Origin: Deltaproteobacteria bacterium | GTDB taxonomy: Bacteria > Desulfobacterota > Desulfobacteria > Desulfobacterales > Desulfatirhabdiaceae | Length of the DNA: 6,376 nt | Assembly: GCA_021778975.1 (NCBI GenBank) | Contig: JAJYBO010000173.1 | Location: 1 to 6,376 of the forward strand | Reading direction: 5' to 3' | In this document: in pieces, positions 1 through 6,048 of the stretch | Layout of the letters: each line of letters opens with the position of its first letter | How positions within the stretch are numbered: position 1 is the stretch's first letter | Program-made: the position numbers and the translations under genes | The notes under the pieces: model-generated | The model's input: the letters and a program-made list of their open reading frames with translations, nothing else | What the model was told of the DNA's origin: nothing | Databases searched by the model: none

Positions 1-1138
1 CCTTCAGCGCCGCATCCGTATAAACGATGTCATGGTGGGCTTCGTAACGGGAGCGAAGCCCTTTCAAAATTTCAACCGCCTCTGTCAGGGATGGCTCGGT
101 GATATCTATTTTCTCAAACCGCCGGGACAGCGCCCGATCTTTCTGAAAATGATTCTTGTACTCCTCATAGGTGGTGGAACCGATGCAGCGAAATTCACCG
201 CCAGATAACGCCGGCTTTAAAATGTTCGATGCGTCCATGGACCCCCCGCTCGTGGCCCCTGCGCCGACAATGGTATGAATCTCGTCAATGAACAGCACCG
301 CGTCTTTCTGCTGTTTGAGGGCATCTACAACCCCCTTGAGGCGCTGCTCGAAATCGCCCCGAAAGCGGGTTCCGGCCAGAAGCGCCCCCAAATCCAGCGA
401 GTAAAGTTTTAATTCCCGAATTGGCTCCGGAACTTTCCCCTCGTGAATTTTAAGCGCCAGCCCTTCGGCCATAGCCGTTTTTCCGACACCCGGATCGCCC
501 ACATACACCGGATTGTTTTTCCGTCGCCGGCAAAGAATCTGAAGTGTTCTGTCAATCTCCGCCTCCCGGCCGATCAGAGGATCCAGTTTGTTCCCCGCCG
601 CAAGCGCCATCAGATTCCGGGTATAGAGGGCAAGGGGATCTGATTTTTGAGGTTTATTGCTTTTGCCGCTTTCAGATTTTTCCCCTTCGGATCCCTGACG
701 AGTCTGCACCAATGGAATGTCATGGGAAATATAACTCAGGACATCTAAACGGGTAATGCCCTGTTCATTCAGAAAAAACGCTGCAAAAGAATCCTTTTCC
801 AGAAAAATAGAGGCCAGGATGTCACTGACAGCCACTTCCTGCTTTTCGGCGGAACGCACATGATTGATCGCCCGCTGGATGGAGCGTTGAAATGCGAGCG
901 TCTGCTGAAGGACGTAATCTCTGTCTTCCGGCATGGCCCCCATGTGTTCGGCAAAAAATTTCTCCAACGCATCAATCAGTCCCTGAACATTGCCACCGCA
1001 TCCCTGGATGATATCAACGCCAGCATTGTCATGCAGAATGGCGAATAAAATATGCTCGACCGATACATATTCATGTCGGCGTTTCCGGGCTTCCCGAACA
1101 GCAAACCCGAGCGTTTCACTGAGTTCTTTATTGATCAT
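1..1138 (-). CDS. clpA: ATP-dependent Clp protease ATP-binding subunit ClpA, N-terminal half (3' end beyond window)
   Basis: ClpA is the AAA+ unfoldase that, with ClpP, degrades cytoplasmic proteins, including N-degron substrates handed over by ClpS. I translated 379 codons from ATG at 1138-1136; the frame is open to the left edge, so about half of a family-typical protein (roughly 750 residues) is missing. The start MINKELSETLGFAVREA and RRHEYVSVEHILFAIL is the Clp N-domain (about residues 1-140). A polar linker rich in Ser, Lys, Glu and Gln follows (about 145-167), then the first AAA+ module. Its Walker A is GDPGVGKT (214-221), Walker B is LFIDEIH (D285, E286), sensor 1 lies in GSTTYEEY (from 320) and the arginine-finger region is ALSRRF (R339, R340). 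The clpS-type N-domain makes this ClpA rather than ClpB or ClpC. The start lies 3 bp after the clpS stop, with GGAGG inside the clpS 3' end (1150-1154) serving as a slightly distant ribosome binding site, so coupling to clpS is expected. Confidence 0.97.
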   Translation of the reverse strand, partial: MINKELSETLGFAVREARKRRHEYVSVEHILFAILHDNAGVDIIQGCGGNVQGLIDALEKFFAEHMGAMPEDRDYVLQQTLAFQRSIQRAINHVRSAEKQEVAVSDILASIFLEKDSFAAFFLNEQGITRLDVLSYISHDIPLVQTRQGSEGEKSESGKSNKPQKSDPLALYTRNLMALAAGNKLDPLIGREAEIDRTLQILCRRRKNNPVYVGDPGVGKTAMAEGLALKIHEGKVPEPIRELKLYSLDLGALLAGTRFRGDFEQRLKGVVDALKQQKDAVLFIDEIHTIVGAGATSGGSMDASNILKPALSGGEFRCIGSTTYEEYKNHFQKDRALSRRFEKIDITEPSLTEAVEILKGLRSRYEAHHDIVYTDAALK

Positions 1139-1141
1139 GAT

Positions 1142-1456
1142 TCACGCTTCCTCCAGGGTGCATCGGAGCGGAAAGCCGCTCTCCCTCGCCAGGGAATGAA
1201 CGGCTTCAATCTTGGTCTCTGCAATTTCAAGCGGATATACCCCACAAGTCCCCGCGCCTTTTCGATGAACATTCAGCATGATGGCTGTCGCGACTTCGAA
1301 AGATTTGTTGAAAACCTGTATCAGCACATCCACCACAAACTCCATGGTCGTGTAATCATCGTTCAGAATCAGCACCCTGAACATGGACGGTTCCTTGACA
1401 ATTTCCTGAACGTCCTCGTCGGTTCCGCCTTCAATTTCCGGACTTATCGGATTCAT
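1142..1456 (-). CDS. clpS: ATP-dependent Clp protease adaptor ClpS
   Basis: ClpS is the small adaptor that recognises destabilising N-terminal residues (N-degron pathway) and docks them on the ClpA N-domain. The protein is 104 residues, normal for the family. A short flexible N-terminal extension (about residues 1-22) precedes the core. The core begins SMFRVLILNDDYTTMEFV and contains the family's ligand-pocket residues: N32, D33 and M38 in NDDYTTM, and H64 in VHRKG. These match E. coli N34, D35, M40 and H66 by motif. The rest, GVYPLEIAETK (from G72) and the final CTLEEA, is equally typical. The ATG at 1456 has a GAGGGGG Shine-Dalgarno about 9 nt upstream. clpA follows after 3 bp. The intact pocket argues for a functional N-degron adaptor rather than a degenerate paralogue. 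Confidence 0.97.
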   Translation of the reverse strand: MNPISPEIEGGTDEDVQEIVKEPSMFRVLILNDDYTTMEFVVDVLIQVFNKSFEVATAIMLNVHRKGAGTCGVYPLEIAETKIEAVHSLARESGFPLRCTLEEA

Positions 1457-1559
1457 TTCAGAAAACCCCCTCTCTCTCTGAGACCTTATTCGCTTAGATA
1501 ATTTCCAACATGGAACCTACCACCCCCAGGAGATCGCCCCTGCATCGCTGGAAATCACC
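1457..1559 (-). other. secA-clpS intergenic gap, with CT/GA tract beside the clpS ribosome binding site
   Basis: The 103 bp between the secA stop and clpS start contain no stem-loop followed by a T run, so nothing visible ends secA transcription. I also found no convincing -35/-10 pair for clpS; read-through from secA is possible. Two small structures are visible. One is a (CT)5 dinucleotide run at 1470-1479 (GA-rich on the coding strand), directly next to the C5 block at 1466-1470 that provides the clpS Shine-Dalgarno. The other is a 5-bp inverted repeat, TTCCA-aca-TGGAA, at 1503-1515, too weak to be a terminator. Confidence 0.5.
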
Positions 1560-4085
1560 TTACCTTCCACAGCATTTTTTGAACTTTTTCCCGCTACCGC
1601 AAGGACAGGGATCGTTTCGGCCTGTTTTTTCCGAGCCGCGGCGCACCGGCGCCTGTTTCTGCGGCGCACCGTCAGAACCGGAAAAAATCAGATTTTGTTC
1701 TTTGGGTTTATGATAGTCATCGAGCCGCTCCGGTTCCACCGGCTGGATCCGGAACAAAATGGAAACCGTTTCTTCCTGAATTCGGGATATCATGCCCTGA
1801 AACATCTCAAACCCTTCTTTTTTATAAACGATCAAAGGATTCTGCTGTGCATATCCGCGAAGTCCGATGCCTTCTTTCAGGTGATCCATGGACAGCAGGT
1901 GATCTTTCCAGAGCGCATCCACCGTATTGAGCATCACATATCGCTCCAGACGTCTGAAATTCTCAGCGCCGATCTCCGCTTCCTTTTTGGCGTAAATTTC
2001 GAGCGCCTCGGTGTTGATGATCTCCGCGACTCCCTCACGGGTCAGGCCATCCAGCACCGCTTCCGTGAAATGAAGATGAAAATTGTACTGATTGAAAATG
2101 GCCTCATCCATTCCCTTGAAATCCCACTCGGAAACATCAATTTTGTCATCGGCAAAAGTATGGGCGATGATTTCCGCCTTGTCCCGAATCATGTCCTCGA
2201 TTTCGGGCCTGAGACTGTCACCGCGCAACGTTTCGCGGCGTTGTCGGTAAATCACTTCCCGCTGCTGGTTCATGACATCGTCATATTCGATCAACTGCTT
2301 GCGGATATCGAAATTGTGCGCTTCCACCTTCGTCTGGGCATTTTCAATGGCGCGGCTGATCAGATTGTGTTCGATGGGTTCACCTTCTTCCATGCCCAGT
2401 TTTTCCATGATGGCGCTCATTCGCTCGCCACCGAAAATTCGCAGAAGATCGTCTTCGAGCGCCAGATAAAACCGGGATGATCCGGGATCCCCCTGTCTGC
2501 CGGAACGCCCGCGGAGCTGATTGTCTATCCGCCGGCTTTCATGCCGTTCCGTGCCGATGATGCGCAGACCGCCCAATTCGGTGACGCCTTCTCCCAGCAC
2601 AATGTCCGTTCCACGCCCGGCCATGTTGGTAGAAATGGTCACGGCCCCTTTTTGACCGGCCATGGACACGATCTCGGCCTCTTTCTCATGGTTCTTGGCG
2701 TTCAGGACTGTATGCCGGATCCCCCGTCGCGTCAGTTTGGCGCTGAGGTCCTCCGAAACGTTGATGGAAATGGTGCCCACCAGAACCGGCTGGCCTTTTT
2801 TATGCAATTCCGCGATCTCATTCATGACCGCTTCAAATTTTTCTTTTTTGGTCTTGTATATCAGATCCGGAAAATCATGCCGTATCATGGATCGGTGAGT
2901 GGGAATCACCGACACATCCAGGTTGTATATTTTTTTGAATTCCGCAGCCTCGGTGTCCGCCGTGCCGGTCATGCCGGCCAGTTTGTCGTACATCCTGAAA
3001 TAATTCTGAAAGGTGATGGTCGCAAGCGTCTGGTTTTCGTTTTCGACGCGGACGTTTTCTTTGGCTTCCAGCGCCTGATGAAGCCCCTCGCTGTAACGCC
3101 GACCCGGCATGAGCCTTCCGGTGAATTCATCCACGATGATGACTTCGCCATCCTTGACAATGTAATCCACATCCCGCTTGAACAGAGTATGCGCCTTCAG
3201 CGCCTGATTGACATGATGCAAGACCTCGATGTTCCGGGCGTCGTAGAGATTGTCCATCTTCAGCATACGTTCCACTTTGGGAACCCCGGACTCGGTCAGC
3301 ACCACGGACCTGGCTTTTTCGTCAATGGTGTAATCATCCTCCCGAACGAGATGCGGGATGATGGTGTCTATCTCATAATAGAGATTGGTGGATTTTTCCG
3401 CCTGACCGGAGATAATCAGCGGTGTTCGGGCTTCGTCAATCAGGATGCTGTCCACCTCATCCACAATAGCGTAATTGAGTTCGCCCTGAACAATGCTTTC
3501 CAGGTCGAACTTCATGTTGTCTCGCAGATAATCGAATCCGAACTCGTTGTTGGTGCCGTAAGTGATATCCGAGCCATAGGCGACCTTTCGTTCCTCATCG
3601 TCAAGACCGTGCAGGATACACCCTACGGAAAGCCCCAGAAACCGGTAAATGGCGCCCATCCATTCGGTATCGCGTCTGGCCAGATAATCGTTGACCGTCA
3701 CGATATGAACCCCTTTGCGAGTCAGCGCATTGAGATAGGCCGGGAGGGTCGCGGCCAGTGTTTTTCCTTCGCCGGTCTTCATTTCCGCGATTTTACCCTG
3801 ATGCAGCACCATGCCGCCAATCAACTGGACATCGAAATGTCGCATTTTCAAGGTTCGCACAGATGCTTCCCGCACAGTGGCAAACGCTTCGGGCAACAGA
3901 TCATCCAAGGAGCATCCCTGCGCCAGACGTTCTCTGAAGACGACGGTCTGATGTTTGAGTTCATCATCGCTCAACGCTTTGATTCGTGGTTCAAGTGCGT
4001 TAATCTCCTCAACCAGAGGCTGAAGTTTTTTGATGTCCCGCTCGTTCTTACTTCCAAATATTTTGGTCAAAAAATCGAAAAACAT
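1560..4085 (-). CDS. secA: Preprotein translocase ATPase SecA, full length
   Basis: SecA is the peripheral ATPase motor that pushes unfolded preproteins through the SecYEG channel. The 841 residues match the usual length. Domains in order: NBD1 with Walker A MKTGEGKT (102-109) and Walker B IVDEVDS (D209, E210); the preprotein cross-linking domain (about 229-370); the return segment GMTGTADTEA (371-380); NBD2 with TNMAGRGTDI (486-495) and the arginine-finger motif QLRGRSGRQGDPGSS (523-537). The helical scaffold/wing region follows, beginning near YDDVMNQQREVIYRQRRE (601-618), with the two-helix finger stretch DALWKDHLLSMDHLKEGIGL (723-742). A variable linker (about 786-820) leads to the SEC-C zinc tail NDPCPCGSGKKFKKCCGR (824-841), whose CxCx8CC ligands contact SecB or phospholipid in known members. 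An in-frame TGA at 4098-4100 excludes an upstream start. The Shine-Dalgarno is weak (GAGAA, about 10 nt away). Confidence 0.98.
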   Translation of the reverse strand: MFFDFLTKIFGSKNERDIKKLQPLVEEINALEPRIKALSDDELKHQTVVFRERLAQGCSLDDLLPEAFATVREASVRTLKMRHFDVQLIGGMVLHQGKIAEMKTGEGKTLAATLPAYLNALTRKGVHIVTVNDYLARRDTEWMGAIYRFLGLSVGCILHGLDDEERKVAYGSDITYGTNNEFGFDYLRDNMKFDLESIVQGELNYAIVDEVDSILIDEARTPLIISGQAEKSTNLYYEIDTIIPHLVREDDYTIDEKARSVVLTESGVPKVERMLKMDNLYDARNIEVLHHVNQALKAHTLFKRDVDYIVKDGEVIIVDEFTGRLMPGRRYSEGLHQALEAKENVRVENENQTLATITFQNYFRMYDKLAGMTGTADTEAAEFKKIYNLDVSVIPTHRSMIRHDFPDLIYKTKKEKFEAVMNEIAELHKKGQPVLVGTISINVSEDLSAKLTRRGIRHTVLNAKNHEKEAEIVSMAGQKGAVTISTNMAGRGTDIVLGEGVTELGGLRIIGTERHESRRIDNQLRGRSGRQGDPGSSRFYLALEDDLLRIFGGERMSAIMEKLGMEEGEPIEHNLISRAIENAQTKVEAHNFDIRKQLIEYDDVMNQQREVIYRQRRETLRGDSLRPEIEDMIRDKAEIIAHTFADDKIDVSEWDFKGMDEAIFNQYNFHLHFTEAVLDGLTREGVAEIINTEALEIYAKKEAEIGAENFRRLERYVMLNTVDALWKDHLLSMDHLKEGIGLRGYAQQNPLIVYKKEGFEMFQGMISRIQEETVSILFRIQPVEPERLDDYHKPKEQNLIFSGSDGAPQKQAPVRRGSEKTGRNDPCPCGSGKKFKKCCGR

Positions 4086-4117
4086 GGATTGTTGTTCTCA
4101 TAAGAAGTCAATTTAAG

Positions 4118-4240
4118 GACGGTTTCATAACACGGTTACAGGCAGGCCGATGAACATTCGTCATAACGATGCACACTTATGTACACCGTAACAACGGAAG
4201 ACACCGTACAACCAGCTCGCTGCCGTTTTATGAAACCGTC
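4118..4240. repeat. Inverted repeat, 18-bp arms (one mismatch) spanning 123 bp in the secA leader
   Basis: The left arm is GACGGTTTCATAACACGG (4118-4135) and the right arm is CCGTTTTATGAAACCGTC (4223-4240). The outer 13 bp are perfectly complementary; one mismatch is followed by 4 more pairs. The arms enclose 87 bp. Outside them, AAG occurs directly on both sides (4115-4117 and 4241-4243), which could be a 3-bp target duplication or chance. Two readings fit: a closing helix of a structured 5' leader of secA mRNA (the enclosed segment has small hairpins such as CCGT-TGTT-ACGG and TCGT-TATG-ACGA), or a MITE-like element with terminal inverted repeats. The sequence alone does not decide between them. 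Confidence 0.75.
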
Positions 4241-4257
4241 AAGGCCTGTTTTTTTAA

Positions 4258-4276
4258 CTCAGGGCGCCGCCCTGAG
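4258..4276 (-). terminator. GC-rich hairpin 13 bp after the Cys-rich gene, atypical terminator candidate
   Basis: CTCAGGGC and GCCCTGAG form a perfect 8-bp stem around a 3-nt GCC/GGC loop. It lies 13 bp downstream of the stop of the Cys-rich gene, the usual place for a terminator. Read on the minus strand, however, the stem is followed by TTAAAAAAA rather than a T run. The T7 tract (4249-4255, plus strand) precedes the stem instead of following it on that strand. It may protect a 3' end or pause polymerase, but it is not a canonical intrinsic terminator in either direction. Confidence 0.4.
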
Positions 4277-4289
4277 ACAATGCCGAACC

Positions 4290-4859
4290 TCAGCCCTTGA
4301 TGGAACATGCTTCCGGCGACGGATCCGTCAGATTTTCGACATTTTCGCCAAAAGGCCGGGAAGCCAGCTCTGTTTTATCGGACAGTATCAGTTCCGCGGC
4401 AATTCGGGCGGATTCGGTGATAATCTCCCGGCAGTGCAGCGCATGTTCCCGGCACAGCCAGGTATCCTTCCAGGGCGCCGCAATCTCTCGACAAACCGTG
4501 CCACCGAATTTTTCCTTGATGCGGTTGGGTATCTGGTTGAATATCCGGTACAGCCCGGGTTTGCCATAAAGTTGTTGCGCGGCGGCTTTCATGGCTTCTT
4601 TTCCTTCGCCTTCCGGAAGGGTGCTGCGGCCATGCACCGCACTGACCGCCAGTATGGCCCCGGTCACAGCGCCGCAGGTGTCGCCGAACAACCCGCACCC
4701 ACCACCAAAACCTGTGGCCATTTTCAGAATTTCCGCCGGAAGACCGGTATCAATATGGGTGATAACGGCTTCCAGTACGCATTCCGCGCAGTTGAAACCT
4801 TTTGAAAAATTTTTTCTGGCCCGTTGCCGGACCGCCTCGATTTGTTCTTCTTGCGTCAT
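4290..4859 (-). CDS. C_GCAxxG_C_C family protein (putative redox-active, cysteine-rich)
   Basis: This cytoplasmic-looking protein (no signal peptide or membrane helix) matches the C_GCAxxG_C_C family of probable redox proteins, whose biochemical activity is unknown. Numbering from the GTG at 4862, the family cysteines appear in order: C25 and C28 in FNCAEC; C56 and C63 in GFGGGCGLFGDTCGAVTG; C124 in FGGTVCREI; C137 and C144 in CREHALHC. The spacing suggests disulfide, metal or cluster chemistry, but this is inference. At 189-190 residues it is longer than many members because of an acidic/polar tail after about residue 165, which adds a cysteine (C186). The start could be GTG 4862 or ATG 4859. 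I prefer ATG 4859 because AAAGGAG (GGAG at 4866-4869) then sits 6 nt away rather than 3. The gene begins 12 bp after the methyltransferase stop, implying co-transcription. Confidence 0.88.
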   Translation of the reverse strand: MTQEEQIEAVRQRARKNFSKGFNCAECVLEAVITHIDTGLPAEILKMATGFGGGCGLFGDTCGAVTGAILAVSAVHGRSTLPEGEGKEAMKAAAQQLYGKPGLYRIFNQIPNRIKEKFGGTVCREIAAPWKDTWLCREHALHCREIITESARIAAELILSDKTELASRPFGENVENLTDPSPEACSIKG

Positions 4860-4871
4860 CACTATCTCCTT

Positions 4872-5867
4872 TCAAACAACGCCAACCACCACCCCGGAAT
4901 CGTTTGGACTTTCGATGAATATCCGGTGAATATCTTTAACCCCGCACCCCGCCAGCATGTCGGTCAGTTGCCGCTGAGAATACGCCTGTCCGGAAGGGGT
5001 TCCTGTCAGCATATTGAGAGAAAAAAGCGTCGGGAACAACGGGCCGCTCATATCGTCGTTCAGAATGAATTCATGAATCAGAATCATGCCGCCGGGCATC
5101 AGCGCGTCCACCGCTTTCCGGACGATGTTGTGACAGTCTGCAGGGCCTTCGCCATGCAGAATATGAGAAAGCCACACCACATCATAACGCCCCGCCACCG
5201 GATCGGTCAGATAACTGCCCGCCTGAAAACCGATACGATCCGTCATGCCATACGCGGCGATGGTCTTTTCAGCAAACGGACGGGTGGCTGGCAGATCATA
5301 GACAACCGCCTTCAAGTCCGGATAGTTCAGACAGAACTGAATGGCATAGGTTCCGGGACCGCCGCCCAAATCCAGCAATGATTTTCGGCCAGACAAATCC
5401 ACTTTGGGAACCAGCCGGGGCGCCAGCGTCATGGCATTGTTGAACATGCCCATCAGAAAGCTTTCCCGCTCTTCATCCGAGCCATGGCTGGCGCGGGCGC
5501 GGACAGATTTTCCGGTGCGGACCGCTTCGTCGAGCCGGCTCCACGACTCCACCAGATGGTGATGATGTTTAATCATATACCCGATGTAATCGGGAGAGAT
5601 TCGGGAGAGAAACCGTACGGCCCCCGGAACACCGGTATAACCATCTTCATTTTTTTCAAGAAGGCGCAGGGCCGTCATAGCGTTCAGCAGCATGGCCGTC
5701 GCTCGCTTATCTGCATGGATTTTATCGGCCACCGCATCCGCCGAAAGCCGCTGCTCGCCAATCACTGTGAACACATCCAGTTCCACAGCCGCATGCAGTG
5801 CGCAGATTTTCCAGTATCCTCCCGATAATTCCAGCAGGGTTCCCGGATTCCAGTCTGTGTGTGTCAT
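4872..5867 (-). CDS. SAM-dependent O-methyltransferase with N-terminal dimerisation domain (Methyltransf_2-like)
   Basis: This 331-residue protein resembles the acetylserotonin/hydroxyneurosporene-type methyltransferases, which are dimers with a winged-helix N-terminal domain and a Rossmann catalytic domain. The N-terminal part (about 12-100, GYWKICALHAAVELDVF onward) fits the dimerisation/winged-helix domain. SAM motif I is LLDLGGGPG (164-172); the acidic residue after strand 2 is D191 in VVYDLPAT. The segment DVVWLSHILHGEG (229-241) places H238 where plant family members have their catalytic His, and PGGMILIHEFIL (258-269) is the usual post-motif strand. The substrate cannot be read from sequence; a small aromatic or quinone/porphyrin-like acceptor hydroxyl is typical, and C- or other methylation is not excluded. 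The start has AGGAG (5876-5880) 8 nt upstream. It lies directly before the Cys-rich gene, so the two may share a pathway. Confidence 0.9.
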   Translation of the reverse strand: MTHTDWNPGTLLELSGGYWKICALHAAVELDVFTVIGEQRLSADAVADKIHADKRATAMLLNAMTALRLLEKNEDGYTGVPGAVRFLSRISPDYIGYMIKHHHHLVESWSRLDEAVRTGKSVRARASHGSDEERESFLMGMFNNAMTLAPRLVPKVDLSGRKSLLDLGGGPGTYAIQFCLNYPDLKAVVYDLPATRPFAEKTIAAYGMTDRIGFQAGSYLTDPVAGRYDVVWLSHILHGEGPADCHNIVRKAVDALMPGGMILIHEFILNDDMSGPLFPTLFSLNMLTGTPSGQAYSQRQLTDMLAGCGVKDIHRIFIESPNDSGVVVGVV

Positions 5868-5928
5868 GATGCGATCTCCTTTTTATCATTGCAGTTTTCT
5901 TGCCGTTCTCGCACAGTCATCTGAAAAA

Positions 5929-5957
5929 TAAATAGTAAAGTTGGCCGATAAAGTCAA
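5929..5957 (-). promoter_or_regulatory. Candidate sigma-70-type promoter for the methyltransferase/Cys-rich pair
   Basis: On the minus strand, TTGACT (5957-5952) is followed after exactly 17 nt by TATTTA (5934-5929). The -35 matches five of six consensus bases. The -10 matches only the first three, but the surroundings are AT-rich. A start site around 5922 would leave a 5' leader of about 55 nt before the ATG at 5867. It lies downstream of the preceding acyltransferase, consistent with an independent unit. Confidence 0.4.
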
Positions 5958-5973
5958 CAAAGGTGACGGCCCG

Positions 5974-6000
5974 TGTAGGGGCGATCCTTGCGATCGCCCT
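5974..6000. repeat. Short palindromic REP-like hairpin (GTAGGGGCGA...TCGCCC type)
   Basis: GGGCGATC (5979-5986) and GATCGCCC (5992-5999) form a perfect 8-bp stem with a CTTGC loop, preceded by TGTAG. This form resembles dispersed intergenic hairpins of the general type TGTAGGGGCGA...TCGCCC that I associate with many Desulfobacterota and cyanobacterial genomes. Only one copy is present here, so its repeat status rests on resemblance. No T run follows on either strand, which argues against an intrinsic terminator. Confidence 0.6.
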
Positions 6001-6048
6001 CTGGCAACATGAGATTCAGGGCAAACACAAAGTTCGCTGATATGGAAA

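Larger units (their letters stand above)
4086..4289 (-). other. secA leader region with inverted and direct repeats
   Basis: This 204-bp gap holds the hairpin at 4258-4276, the long inverted repeat at 4118-4135/4223-4240, and a direct repeat ACACCGTA (4183-4190 and 4201-4208). Two tiny minus-strand open frames are readable: 18 codons at 4164-4108 ending just before the secA start, and 17 codons from ATG 4101 to a stop at 4048, overlapping the secA start out of frame. Neither has a good ribosome binding site and I do not call them genes. A TTGACG box at 4237-4242 lacks a matching -10 at normal spacing, so the secA promoter is not assigned. The upstream gene does not resemble secM. Confidence 0.6.
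5868..6048 (-). other. Intergenic gap between acyltransferase and methyltransferase
   Basis: This 181-bp stretch contains the hairpin repeat at 5974-6000, the promoter candidate at 5929-5957 and the methyltransferase Shine-Dalgarno at 5876-5880. Frames running through it are short and show no protein resemblance. No T-run terminator for the acyltransferase is visible. Confidence 0.6.

Noticed and set aside
1503..1515. TTCCA-aca-TGGAA as a secA terminator
   Set aside because: The stem is only 5 bp and AT-rich and is not followed by a T run.
2541..4103. A 520-codon open frame on the plus strand, antisense to secA
   Set aside because: It lies almost wholly over secA, has no protein-family resemblance or ribosome binding site, and its composition is what the complement of a conserved secA gene gives. 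The same applies to the 261-codon plus-strand frame at 1695-2480.
4237..4242. TTGACG as a -35 box for secA
   Set aside because: No acceptable -10 lies at 15-19 nt spacing (the bases there read CGAGCT), and the box overlaps the inverted-repeat arm.
4860..4862. GTG at 4862 as the start of the Cys-rich protein
   Set aside because: It would leave only 3 nt after GGAG; the ATG immediately after it has a normal 6-nt spacing.
4179..5381. Plus-strand open frames of 208 and 185 codons (4179-4805 and 4824-5381)
   Set aside because: They are antisense to the Cys-rich gene and the methyltransferase, which have clear family motifs, and they show no motifs of their own.
5990..5997. GCGATCGC octamer resembling the cyanobacterial HIP1 palindrome
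   Set aside because: Only one copy occurs and it is part of the hairpin repeat; HIP1 genomes carry it at high density. It does not support a cyanobacterial origin.
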